This document shows, one piece after another, positions 35,182-43,504 of a stretch of DNA of 64,000 nt. Made by a program: the position numbers and the translations under genes. Under the pieces are notes generated by a model. That model was not told the origin of the DNA. It saw nothing but the letters and a program-made list of their open reading frames with translations, and made no database searches. Position 1 is the stretch's first letter. The number at the start of each line of letters is the position of its first letter. The stretch comes from Streptomyces sp. NBC_00443 (GTDB lineage: Bacteria; Actinomycetota; Actinomycetes; Streptomycetales; Streptomycetaceae), in assembly GCF_036014175.1 (NCBI RefSeq), contig NZ_CP107917.1, positions 8,494,001 to 8,558,000 of the forward strand, written 5' to 3'.

Positions 35182-35762
35182 GTGCCGTGAGCACTCCACC
35201 CGTCACGCCCGCACCGGCCCGCAGAGACGCCGAGTCGACCAGGGCGGCCATCCTCCGGGCGGCCCGCTATCTGCTGGCCCGGCACGCACACGCCGACATC
35301 ACACTCAAGGCCGTCGCCGACCGCGCAGGGGTGAGCCCGCCGCTGATCCTGAAGTACTTCGGCAACAAGGACACGCTGTTCGCCCAAGTCATGTCCTTCG
35401 AGGCCGACGCCGACGCTCTGCTGGCCGCTCCACTACCGGAACTGGGCCCGCACATGGTCCGGCACGTGCTGGTCAGCCAGTCCGAGCACGGCGCCGACCC
35501 GCTGCTGCGGATCGTGTTCGCGCCCCTGCACGGTGAGCAGGGTGACATCCTGCGCGCCAACTTCCGCACCCAGGTCACCGACCGCATCGCCGCCCGCCTC
35601 ACCGGCCCCGACGCGGGCCTGCGCGCCGAACTGGCCGTTGCCACCCTGCTGGGACTGGGCGTGATGTACGGCATCGCCCGCGGCACCGAGGTGCGTGCGA
35701 GCACGGTCGACGCCTTGGTCGACCGGTACGCGCCGGCGGTGCAGGCGTATCTCACGCCCTGA
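35178..35762 (+). CDS. TetR-family repressor of the MFS exporter operon
   Basis: A 194-residue protein whose ATG overlaps the MFS stop. The HTH (about 20-65) reads STRAAILRAARYLLARHAHA, then DITLKAVADRAGVSPPLILK and YFGNKDTLFAQVM, the classic TetR recognition helix followed by YF..K..L. The C-terminal part is helical with the TetR_C_33-like pattern LGLGVMYGIARGTEVR. It probably binds the nested palindrome at 33614. Its position as the second gene of the operon implies autoregulation. Confidence 0.93.
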   Translation: MSAVSTPPVTPAPARRDAESTRAAILRAARYLLARHAHADITLKAVADRAGVSPPLILKYFGNKDTLFAQVMSFEADADALLAAPLPELGPHMVRHVLVSQSEHGADPLLRIVFAPLHGEQGDILRANFRTQVTDRIAARLTGPDAGLRAELAVATLLGLGVMYGIARGTEVRASTVDALVDRYAPAVQAYLTP

Positions 35763-35845
35763 GCGTTCTGGCGACGAGGACCGCCAAGTCGTCGCTGACC
35801 GGTGCCCATCGCGAAGCGTGACTGGTGTGCCAATAGTGTGACCGC

Positions 35846-36964
35846 ATGCCTGACAAGTTGAGTTCCGGGAGAACCCGCGCCGCGCTTGCCACGTCCGCGC
35901 GCGTATCGGTCGAGTTGCTGCTGGTCGTTGTGATGTTTTCAGTGGCTCTGTGGGGTCTGGCCCGGATGTGGTCGGTCGTGTGGCCGGTGATCATTGCCCT
36001 GTTCCTCACGACACTGACCTGGCCGATGACCCGTGCGCTGCGGCGGCGTGGGTGGCCTTCGGCGCTGGCCGCGTTGCTGGTGACCCTGCTGTTCCTCCTG
36101 GCCGTCATCGGCATCGTGGCGCTGATCGCGGTTCCGGTGGCGTCCCAGTCCGGCGAGTTGAGCGACGGTGTGGTCGAGGGCATCAAGAAGATGCGCGAGT
36201 GGGCCTCGGGGCCACCGCTGAACATCGGCGACGACCAGATCGCGACTGCCCTGGACACCGCGGCCGCCCGCGCCCAAGGCAGCGTCGGCAGCCTGGTCAA
36301 CACCGTCGCAACGGGAGTGGCGACCACGCTCAGCGGCTTGGTCACGGCCATCCTGGCGCTCTTCCTGATGTTCTTCTTCCTCAAGGACGGCCCGCGATTC
36401 CTGCCGTGGCTCGCCCGCCAGTTGCCCGGACGACTCGCCAACGACGTTCCGGTCCTGGCCGAGCGCGCCTGGGACACCTTGGGCGCGTTCATGCGGTCTC
36501 AGGCGCTCGTCGGCATGCTCGACGCTGTCTTCATCGGCCTCGGCCTGTGGATCCTGGACGTACCGCTGGTGCTCCCGCTGACGGTGCTGACGTTCGTCTC
36601 TGCGTTCGTGCCGATCGTAGGTGCGGTGTTCGCCGGCTTCGTCGCGTGTCTCATCGCGTTGGTGTCGAACGGTCCGACGGACGCCCTGATCGTGCTGGCG
36701 ATCATCCTCGTGGTGCAGCAACTTGAGGGCAACGTCTTCCAGCCCATGATCCAGAGCCGTGGGCTCGGCCTGCACGGGGCCGTGATCCTGCTGGCGGTGA
36801 CGTTGGGCGGCAGCCTGGCCGGCATCGTGGGCAGTCTTCTTGCCGTGCCGGTCACCGCGCTGATCGCGGTGATCTGGAACTACCTCCGGGAGCAGCTCAC
36901 CGAACCGCCGCAGGAGCCGGAGTCCGACAAGCCGCAGGCCGGCGTCGCTGTCCCGGAGATGTGA
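35846..36964 (+). CDS. AI-2E family transporter (PF01594 type)
   Basis: A 372-residue protein with about eight membrane helices. Typical features are RMWSVVWPVIIALFLTTLTW at the start, the FFLKDGPRFLPWLARQLPG segment, FVSAFVPIVGAVFAGFVACL, then VVQQLEGNVFQPMIQSRGLG and AVILLAVTLGGSLAGIVGSL. The family is named after TqsA, which affects autoinducer-2 levels; other members exchange sodium and protons or export small compounds. A proline- and acid-rich C-terminal tail follows. Monocistronic, 83 bases after the TetR gene. Confidence 0.92.
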   Translation: MPDKLSSGRTRAALATSARVSVELLLVVVMFSVALWGLARMWSVVWPVIIALFLTTLTWPMTRALRRRGWPSALAALLVTLLFLLAVIGIVALIAVPVASQSGELSDGVVEGIKKMREWASGPPLNIGDDQIATALDTAAARAQGSVGSLVNTVATGVATTLSGLVTAILALFLMFFFLKDGPRFLPWLARQLPGRLANDVPVLAERAWDTLGAFMRSQALVGMLDAVFIGLGLWILDVPLVLPLTVLTFVSAFVPIVGAVFAGFVACLIALVSNGPTDALIVLAIILVVQQLEGNVFQPMIQSRGLGLHGAVILLAVTLGGSLAGIVGSLLAVPVTALIAVIWNYLREQLTEPPQEPESDKPQAGVAVPEM

Positions 36965-36982
36965 CACCCGTCCCAGGCTCCG

Positions 36983-37651
36983 TCACCGGTCAACCCCTGC
37001 CGGGCAGCGACCCGGTGCGTGTTCCCGCAGCCTGCTCGCCCTCATGTGACGGGGCCTGGTGCTCGGCGCGGGGGCGAAGTAGTCGGCGTCCTTCGGCCGC
37101 TGGGCCCCAGGGCGTGGACGCGGCGCCGGCACGAGATGGGGGATGTGCTTGGAGCAGTGCACATACGCCTCCTCCACCGTGATGTGCACCCAGAACTCGG
37201 GCCTGCGTCCAGGAGCGGTGTCCACCGGAAGGCGGGGATAGGCCCGCCGCTGCTCCTCGTCCCGGTGGAGCCGGGCTGCACCATTGACGTGCAGGCCGAT
37301 GTGGTCATGGGCGAAGTCGACGAAGAGCAGGCCGATATGCGGGTTCTCGGTGATGTTTCCCGCACTGGCGAGGACCCCGTTCCCACGGTACTCGGGGTAG
37401 GTGAGAGTGCCGTCGTCAAGCACGGTGACGAAACCCGGAGGACCGGCACGGAAGGTGACGTCGCAGGCCCCGCCGGCGTCCGACGTGGACAGGAACGCCA
37501 TGGTCTGGCGCCCTATGAAGTCCGCCATCTGTGGTGTCAGACGGGCCTGCACCTGGCGATCGTAGAAGGTGGCGGCCTGGTCGGCCGTGCCGAGAAGGTG
37601 CTGCAGGCGGCGCTCGCCGACGGAGCCGGTGGTCTCGTGGGTGTGGTTCAC
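36983..37651 (-). CDS. Pyridoxamine-phosphate-oxidase-like flavin-binding protein
   Basis: I start at GTG 37651 (reads VNHTHETTG), giving 222 residues; an ATG at 37696 is in frame. The core is the split-barrel FMN-binding fold: FIGRQTMAFLSTSDAGGACD, the GPPGFVTVLDDGTLTYPEYR segment and NITENPHIGLLFVDF, followed by GLHVNGAARLHRDEE. This group of actinobacterial proteins binds FMN or F420 and usually reduces small quinones or unknown compounds; the precise substrate cannot be seen. The C-terminal 50 residues are basic and probably flexible. It converges with the AI-2E gene, with a gap of 18 bases. Confidence 0.88.
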   Translation of the reverse strand: MNHTHETTGSVGERRLQHLLGTADQAATFYDRQVQARLTPQMADFIGRQTMAFLSTSDAGGACDVTFRAGPPGFVTVLDDGTLTYPEYRGNGVLASAGNITENPHIGLLFVDFAHDHIGLHVNGAARLHRDEEQRRAYPRLPVDTAPGRRPEFWVHITVEEAYVHCSKHIPHLVPAPRPRPGAQRPKDADYFAPAPSTRPRHMRASRLREHAPGRCPAGVDR

Positions 37652-37801
37652 GGAACGCGCTGCCTTCCTTTGGCCTTCAACTGGGCGTGGCGCCACGGCA
37701 CTCTAACGCTGGATGGAGCACGGTGTCGTGGTCGGGGCAGGTGTCGAAGGGCCGGCCGATCGCGTCGGGGCCGGTCGCCGGGGCGCGGCTGACAACGAAC
37801 G

Positions 37802-37829
37802 GGCGGGGCGGCGTCCTCGCCGCCCCGCC
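37802..37829 (-). terminator. Perfect 12-bp-arm hairpin after the alpha/beta hydrolase gene
   Basis: GGCGGGGCGGCG (37802-37813) pairs exactly with CGCCGCCCCGCC (37818-37829) around TCCT. It is 17 bases past the stop of the leftward hydrolase gene. The T-rich stretch (TTGCTG) lies on the right of the hairpin, away from the direction of transcription. Confidence 0.7.
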
Positions 37830-37845
37830 TTGCTGAGTGTGCTGG

Positions 37846-38688
37846 TCAGCGGACCGTCCGCGCCGCGTTCTCGATGATGTGGGTGACGGCGTCCGGATGG
37901 GACACGCTCACGGCGTGGGAGGACTCGATCTCCCTGATGTGAGCATTGGCGCGCTCGGCCATGTAGACCTGGGCATCCCGGGGGATGATCCGGTCGTTCG
38001 AGCCCACCAGAGCCCAGGAAGGGATGGTCTTCCAGGCGGGCTCACCGGACGGTTCGTTGAGGGCAGTGCCGGTCCCGGGACGCTGGGTGACCGCCATGAC
38101 CGCAGCGGTGTCCGCGGGGACATCGGCACCGAACGCCTGGCGGAACCTGGACTGGTCGATGGAGAAGTCCAAGTCCTTGGAGCCGTCGGCGTTGGTGATC
38201 GGAACCGGACGCAGCACGTCGCCGATGATGCTGCCCTCGAACTTGCTCACCAGCTCATTGGCGCTTTCGCCCTTCTCGGGGAGGAAGGCGTCGGCGTACA
38301 CCAGAGCCTTGACGTTGTCGGAGCCGTAGGCAGCGTTGCTGATCACCGCTCCGCCGTAGGAGTGCCCGACAAGAACCACCGGACCGTCGATGCCGGCCAG
38401 CAGGCTCTTGACGGAGGCGGCGTCGCTGCTGAGACTGCGCAACGGGTTGGCCGCGGCGATCACCGGGTAGCCGTCCTCCTTCAGCTGTTTGATGACGCCG
38501 CTCCAGCTGGAGGAGTCGGCGAAGGCGCCGTGCACCAGCACGACGGTCGGCTTGGCGCTCTTTGCATGGGTGTCCTTGGCAGCGCTCGCCGGACCGACCG
38601 ACGTGGCAAAGAGGGCGGTGGCGACCGTTGCGGTGGCCATCAGCGTGAGAGGCATACGGGCACGCCGAAGAGGCGAATGACGGTACAT
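37846..38688 (-). CDS. Secreted alpha/beta-fold hydrolase
   Basis: A 280-residue protein with a long Sec-type signal peptide (about residues 1-36, ending VGPASA). The alpha/beta hydrolase core shows VVLVHGAFADSSSW (oxyanion region), the nucleophile Ser in VLVGHSYGGAV, an acid in SWALVGSNDRIIPRD and a catalytic His in SSHAVSVSHPDAV. Homologues of this kind are secreted esterases or lactone-cleaving enzymes; the substrate is unknown. A second, cytoplasmic hydrolase follows upstream on the same strand with a gap of 65 bases. Confidence 0.92.
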   Translation of the reverse strand: MYRHSPLRRARMPLTLMATATVATALFATSVGPASAAKDTHAKSAKPTVVLVHGAFADSSSWSGVIKQLKEDGYPVIAAANPLRSLSSDAASVKSLLAGIDGPVVLVGHSYGGAVISNAAYGSDNVKALVYADAFLPEKGESANELVSKFEGSIIGDVLRPVPITNADGSKDLDFSIDQSRFRQAFGADVPADTAAVMAVTQRPGTGTALNEPSGEPAWKTIPSWALVGSNDRIIPRDAQVYMAERANAHIREIESSHAVSVSHPDAVTHIIENAARTVR

Positions 38689-38753
38689 GAGGAGCCCTTT
38701 CGAGGCAGAGGTTTCAGCTGTGTCTGGACAGGCGCGAACAGGGAGCTCGACGA

Positions 38754-39704
38754 TCAGTTGGTGCCGAGGGCGGTGCGCAGGGTGCGAATGGCCTGCTCCA
38801 CCGCAGCAGTTGTGGCCTGCGTGGGCCGGAGGGGGTTGAGCATCATGAAGTCGTGCAGGGCGCCGTTGTAGCGGATGCTCGTGGTGGGAACGCCGGCCTG
38901 GGTGAGCTTGCGGGCGTACGCCTCGCCCTCGTCCCGTAGCACGTCGTTCTCGTCGACCATGACGAGCGCCGGCGGCAGCCCGCGCAACTCCTCCTGGCTC
39001 GCCCGCAGCGGCGAGGCGGTGATCTCCGCCCGCTGGGCGGGATCGGGGGCGTAGCAGTCCCAGAACCAGGCCATGCCCTTCGCCGTGAGGAAGGGCCCGT
39101 CGGCGAACTCCCGGTAGCTGTCGGTGTCCTGGGCCGCGTCCGTGACGGGGTAGTACAGCGACTGGTGCAGGAAGTTCACGTCGCCGCGACGCTTGGCCAT
39201 GAGGGTCAGCGCGGCCGTCATGTTGCCGCCGACGGAGTCACCGGCCACGACCAGCCGCGAGCCGTCCAAGCCCGCCCCGGCGCCCTTCGCGGTGATCCAC
39301 TGAGCGGTCGCGTACGCCTGCTCGATGGCGGTCGGGTAGGTCGCCTCCGGCGAACGGTCGTACTCGACGAAAGCGACGGCGGCGTCCGCACCGACGGCCA
39401 GCTCGCGCACCAGACGGTCGTGGGTGCCGGCATTGCCGAGGACCCAGCCGCCGCCGTGCACGTAGAGAACGACCGGCAGTGCGCCCTGGCTGCCGACGGG
39501 CTTGACGATACGTACCCGCACATCGCCGACCTCGGCCTGCACCGTGATCCACTTCTCCTCCACGTCCGGCTTCTCGACGGGCGCCGCCTGGAGATCGTCC
39601 AGGACCTTCCGGGCGCCCTCCGGGCCGAGTTCGTACAGGTACGGCGGGTTGGCCGTCGCATCCGCCAGCTCCTGCGCTGCGGGCTCGAGAATGGGCTCAG
39701 TCAT
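38754..39704 (-). CDS. HSL-family alpha/beta hydrolase (esterase)
   Basis: The ATG at 39704 has AAGGAG seven bases upstream. The 316-residue protein carries the hormone-sensitive-lipase signature YVHGGGWVLGN, the nucleophile in VVAGDSVGGNM (usual GDSAGG), the acid in LVMVDENDVLRDEG and a catalytic His in NGALHDFMMLN. It likely hydrolyses short-chain esters in the cytoplasm. A one-residue change (Val for Ala after the nucleophile) is the only departure from the motif. Confidence 0.93.
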   Translation of the reverse strand: MTEPILEPAAQELADATANPPYLYELGPEGARKVLDDLQAAPVEKPDVEEKWITVQAEVGDVRVRIVKPVGSQGALPVVLYVHGGGWVLGNAGTHDRLVRELAVGADAAVAFVEYDRSPEATYPTAIEQAYATAQWITAKGAGAGLDGSRLVVAGDSVGGNMTAALTLMAKRRGDVNFLHQSLYYPVTDAAQDTDSYREFADGPFLTAKGMAWFWDCYAPDPAQRAEITASPLRASQEELRGLPPALVMVDENDVLRDEGEAYARKLTQAGVPTTSIRYNGALHDFMMLNPLRPTQATTAAVEQAIRTLRTALGTN

Positions 39705-40223
39705 CGCTGCACTCCTTGGGTGGTCGGCAGGCGTTTTGCCTGCTTTCACCCATATGACCGGGGACCTCCTCACGGTGTGACACACGCCGCAGGGAAGCCG
39801 AGGGCCGACGGTCAGCCTGGCGGGGGAGGGTGGGTGTCAGGCTTGCTGATCACCAAGAGTGCGACGCCGGTGTCAGGGCTGTGGCTCCGGGCAGGCTGTG
39901 GTTGCTGGAGCCGGGGCGTACGACCTCATCGCCCAGACCGCGGAGCGCCAGGTGCGTTGGCCTCCGCCAAGGCCGTGAGGACGCGTCGGGTCTTGTTCTC
40001 GGGATTTGATCTCGACCGGCAACAGGCAACAGGTTCATCGCGTCGCTCCCGCACGGTTCGAGGCGTTGCCGCGCACCTCCTGCCGCCATGGCCGGACGAG
40101 GGCGTTGAACCCCGCCGAAAGTCCGGCTGCGTTTGCCTGCCCACCGACCGGGGCCGCTGTTCGGGTCGGGGTTCCCGCCCGCGCGGCGCGTTCTCGCGGG
40201 ACCACGTTGGCGGGTGGCGCAGG
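39705..40223. other. Intergenic region with no recognisable gene
   Basis: Frames on both strands are open but match nothing. A short GGCAACA-type direct repeat occurs at about 40018-40031. It must hold the promoters of the esterase (left) and the channel (right). Confidence 0.4.
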
Positions 40224-40712
40224 ATGCCGGGTATGTTTCCCGGTTTCCTGGCTCGGGTGGTCGAGCTGCTGTCGGGCCGTCAGGGGCGTTCGCTGCATGT
40301 GAAGGCCGCCGGAGCCGCGACCATGGTCCTCGGGGTTGTGATCCTGGTGGGTTCGAGCCTGGTCGTGTCCGCCGAGCGGGGTGCGCCCGGGGCGCGACTG
40401 ACCACGTATCCGCGGGCGTTGTGGTGGTCGGTGGAGACAGCGACGACGGTCGGGTACGGCGACTTCTATCCGGTGACGTTGTGGGGGCGGCTGATCGCGG
40501 TGGTGGTGATGGTCGTCGGGATCACGGCTTACGGGATGGTCACCGCGGCCCTGGCCACCTGGTTCGTGGGGCGGGACGAGGAACGTCGGCACCGCCGCTT
40601 GCACGAGGCCGAGCAAGCGGTGGAGCAGACGTACGCGGAGGTGACCCACGCGGTGCACGAGCGTTTCGACCGCCTCGAGCGAATGCTGGAGGGCGGCGGC
40701 AGGACGCCGTGA
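40224..40712 (+). CDS. Two-helix potassium channel with coiled-coil tail
   Basis: A 162-residue protein from ATG 40224. Helix 1 (about 30-50) is AATMVLGVVILVGSSLVV; the pore loop and selectivity filter are SVETATTVGYGDFYPVTLWG (TVGYGD is the K+ filter), followed by helix 2 (VVVMVVGITAYGMVTAALA). The last 45 residues are charged and heptad-like (RRHRRLHEAEQAVEQTYAEV), likely a cytoplasmic coiled coil. It is a KcsA-like channel, without a regulatory RCK domain. Monocistronic. Confidence 0.9.
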   Translation: MPGMFPGFLARVVELLSGRQGRSLHVKAAGAATMVLGVVILVGSSLVVSAERGAPGARLTTYPRALWWSVETATTVGYGDFYPVTLWGRLIAVVVMVVGITAYGMVTAALATWFVGRDEERRHRRLHEAEQAVEQTYAEVTHAVHERFDRLERMLEGGGRTP

Positions 40713-40787
40713 CTGCGCTCACCACACGGTGATCGACGCGACGCGGGGAGAGGCGCCTGGCCGAAGCCCGTGGCGGCTCGGCAGGGC

Positions 40788-41743
40788 TCAGGAACAGCCC
40801 TTGAGGAACTCGATGAGCGCCGCGTTCACCTCGGCCGGGCGCTCCTGCTGGGTCCAGTGTCCGCAGCCCGCCAGCTTGAGGGGTTCGCGTCGCAGGTTGG
40901 GCATCCGGTCGGGGAGGCTTGCGATGAATTCGGGGGTGCCTGGGAATGCGGGGACGATGTCGCGGTCGCCGTAGATGTACAGAGCGGGCGGGGTGACGAC
41001 GGCGCCGTGCCACGGCGCGGTCAGTTCCCAGTTGCGGTCGAGGTTGCGGTACCAGTTGAGGGCGCCGGTGAAGCCCTTGGAGAAGCTGTCGGTCAGCGCG
41101 TCGAGGTCGTCCTCGGTGAACCAGTCCGGCATGACCTCCGGGTCCGGCATGGCTGCGAGCCAGCCCCGGTCGGGGTCGACCAGCGGCTGCTTCATCTCGC
41201 CGGGAGCGTCGCCGGAAGCCGAGTAGAAGAACTTCCGCAACGCGGTGCGCGTGTCCTTGGCGAACTCGGCATCCGCTGCACCGGGACGGTTGAAGTAGTT
41301 CCAGTAGAAGCGTCCGCCGAACCTCTTGTCCATGGCGGCCAGCGGAGGCTCGACCCCCCGGGAAGGGGGCGGCACGCTGAGGCCGGCCACTCCGCGGACC
41401 AGGTCGGGCCGAAGGAGGGCGGTGTGCCAGGCGACCGGCGCGCCCCAGTCGTGCCCGACGACGAACGCCTGCTCCTCGCCGAGGGTCTGAATGAGGCCGA
41501 CGACGTCGCCGACCAAGTGGAGGATGGTGTACGCGTCGACGGCGTCGGGGTGGTCGCTGCGGCCGTAGCCGCGCTGGTCGGGGGCGACCACGCGGAAGCC
41601 CGCTTCGGCCAGCGGGCCGAACTGGTGGCGCCAGGAGTGCCACGACTCGGGAAGCCGTGCAGGAGCACGACCAAGGGGCCTTCGCCCTCCTCGGCGATGT
41701 GGAGCTGGATCCCGTTCACGTCGATCATGCGATGCGCAACCAT
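40788..41743 (-). pseudogene. Epoxide-hydrolase-type alpha/beta hydrolase with single-base frameshift
   Basis: The frame from ATG 41743 reads MVAHRMIDVNGIQLHIAEEG and LVVLLHGFP, then is lost at about 41648. Continuing in another frame gives ESWHSWRHQFGPLAEAGFRV, VGHDWGAPVAWHTALLRPDL (nucleophile Asp) and GCGHWTQQERPAEV to the stop at 40788. Adding one G (CCG GAG for Pro-Glu of HGFPESW) joins the two into a 318-residue epoxide hydrolase, the usual length. Active-site features are HGFPESW, GHDWG and a final GHW. Either a real mutation or a base-calling error. Confidence 0.85.
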
Positions 41744-41897
41744 GTGCACGAGCGTACGTGCCGTGACCTGCGGGTGGCCGTCCCGGTCCCACAACCGCCG
41801 GCCGCAGTTGCCATTGCATCCTGGAGATCCATCTCGTGGACCGGGAGCGGGAGTTCGGCGGTTTCGGCGAAGAACTGCTCACTCTAGGTCGAAGGAC

Positions 41898-42476
41898 TCA
41901 GACATGCAGGGTGGGCCGATAGATGAGCTCCTGGATGTTGCCGTCGAGCGTCCGGTTCTCGATCAACTCGAGGTCGAAGTCGGCCGCACCGTGGAAGATC
42001 GGGTCCAGCCCGGTCCGGCCGGTGATCACGGGGAAGAGCGTCACCTGGACGCGGTCGACCAGACCGGCGGCCATCAGCGCCCGGTTCATCGACAGGCTCC
42101 CGTGCGAGCGCAACGGTACGTCCGACTCCTCCTTGAGCCGGGCGACGATGTCGACGGCGTCGCCGCTCGCGACGGTCGCATCCGGCCAGTCGAGGGGCCC
42201 TTCCAGGGTGGTCGACACGACCGTTGCCGGCATGTTCCTCATCCGTGTGACCCATGGGTCACGCACCCCGGACTCCTCGGTGCTCGACGCCAGCATCTGC
42301 GCGAACAACCGATATGTGTGGGCCCCGAAGATCATCCGCTGCTCCTCGCCGTACAGGCCGAGGCGGTGGTCGAGGAGCTCGGGGCCTTGTTTGCCCCAGT
42401 AGCCGGTCCAGTCGCCGCCGGCGGCGCCGTAGCCGTCGAGGCTGGAAAAGACGTCGAAGGTGTAGGTAGCGGTCAT
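41898..42476 (-). CDS. RibD/dihydrofolate-reductase-fold protein
   Basis: A 192-residue protein whose ATG follows GAGGAGAG. It belongs to the DHFR-like RibD C-terminal family common in Streptomyces: MTATYTFDVFSSLDGYGAAG, EQRMIFGAHTYRLFAQML, VVSTTLEGPLDWPDATVASG, RSHGSLSMNRALMAAGLVDR and VTLFPVITGRTGLDPIFHGA. Such proteins bind NADPH; their physiological substrate is mostly unknown and a few act on deazaflavin or tetracycline-like compounds. The frame is in the same direction as, and just downstream of, the broken hydrolase. Confidence 0.9.
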   Translation of the reverse strand: MTATYTFDVFSSLDGYGAAGGDWTGYWGKQGPELLDHRLGLYGEEQRMIFGAHTYRLFAQMLASSTEESGVRDPWVTRMRNMPATVVSTTLEGPLDWPDATVASGDAVDIVARLKEESDVPLRSHGSLSMNRALMAAGLVDRVQVTLFPVITGRTGLDPIFHGAADFDLELIENRTLDGNIQELIYRPTLHV

Positions 42477-42502
42477 GGTGCTCTCCTCGAGTGCGGTTGC
42501 TC

Positions 42503-42559
42503 GCCTGCTGGGAATACGGGCGCCTGCTGGAAACCCAGACGCCTGCTGGAGATACAGAC
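42503..42559 (+). repeat. Three tandem 19-bp repeats before the snapalysin gene
   Basis: GCCTGCTGGGAATACGGGC (42503), GCCTGCTGGAAACCCAGAC (42522) and GCCTGCTGGAGATACAGAC (42541) follow one another without a gap. They share GCCTGCTGG. They lie just upstream of the RibD-like gene (minus strand) and 185 bases before the snapalysin start. Confidence 0.8.
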
Positions 42560-42743
42560 TGACAACCACGACGAGACTCATCGCGTGACCGGCGACACGA
42601 CACGGCGGTGACTGTCGTACGGCTGCTCGCGGCCGAGTTCCCTGACTTGTCGGCAGCACGAGCGATTCACGTTCACTCCCGCCGGGCAGTGAGGGAGTGG
42701 ATGTCATGAGCACGACTACCCTTCCCCCGCAAGGAGGTCGATC

Positions 42744-43307
42744 ATGCACGTACGTAGGCTGACCGGCGGTCTGGCCGCTGCCTGTGCGGTGTCCCTGTCG
42801 CTGATGGGCGGCAAGGCGGTGGCCGGTCCGCTCGACGCGGCGGACACACCCCTGGCCGCCCGTGTCCTCACCTACGACGCCGGCGGCTCCGCGGAGTTCA
42901 GGAGCGCCGTCGACCGGGGCGCGGCGATCTGGAACGAGAGTGTCGACGCCGTCGAGCTGCGGCCGGCCACCGCCGGGCAGCGCGCGAACATACGGGTCCT
43001 CGCGGACAACGGCTGGCCGCGCGCCCTGCCCACCACCCTGGGCAACGGAACCGTCTACATCGGGCGCCAGGCCGTCGACCAGGGCTACGACACGATCCGC
43101 ATCTCCGCCCACGAACTCGGGCACATCCTGGGCCTGCCCGACCGCAAGCCCGGACCGTGCTCGAGCCTGATGTCCGGGTCCAGCGCCGGCACCGCATGCA
43201 CGAACCCGTACCCGGACGCGGCGGAGAAGGCGGAGGTCGAGGGGAACTTCGGCGGCGTACTCGTCGGGCGGGCCCCGGCGGCGGATGCTGAGCTGATCGT
43301 GGACTGA
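42744..43307 (+). CDS. snpA: Snapalysin-type extracellular zinc metalloprotease (M7)
   Basis: A 187-residue secreted enzyme. Signal peptide: RRLTGGLAAACAVSLSLMGG, cleaved near VAG. The propeptide is short. The catalytic motif is SAHELGHILGLPD, in which the Asp is the third zinc ligand (HExxHxxGxxD), the signature of the snapalysin family. SAHELGHILGL is preceded by GYDTIRI. A disulfide pair (PCSSLMSG...ACTNPY) closes the fold. It digests milk and other proteins outside the cell. The LysR-type activator that often lies divergent to snpA is not present beside it. A ribosome site GCAAGGAGG lies upstream of the ATG. Confidence 0.92.
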   Translation: MHVRRLTGGLAAACAVSLSLMGGKAVAGPLDAADTPLAARVLTYDAGGSAEFRSAVDRGAAIWNESVDAVELRPATAGQRANIRVLADNGWPRALPTTLGNGTVYIGRQAVDQGYDTIRISAHELGHILGLPDRKPGPCSSLMSGSSAGTACTNPYPDAAEKAEVEGNFGGVLVGRAPAADAELIVD

Positions 43308-43336
43308 CGCGCGCCGCACCACGCATGAGGAAGACG

Positions 43337-43369
43337 GCCCGCCTGGTGCCCCGCTCGCACCGGGCGGGC
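43337..43369 (+). terminator. 13-bp-arm hairpin after the snapalysin gene
   Basis: GCCCGCCTGGTGC (43337-43349) and GCACCGGGCGGGC (43357-43369) pair over 13 bases with one G-T wobble, loop of 7. It is 30 bases past the stop. Confidence 0.7.
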
Positions 43370-43504
43370 TGACCGCGCGTGCGGGGCCGGGGCGATGAAG
43401 GGATCCTACGAATGGGGCGGCCTGCCGGCCGCGTCGGCCCCGGCTGTGGGCCACGCTCCGGAGCGTCGCCACGACCCGGTGACCGAGATGCCCTGGAGGC
43501 GGAG

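Noticed and set aside
42503..42559. A short CRISPR-like array
   Set aside because: The units are joined without spacers, three copies only, and no cas genes are present.
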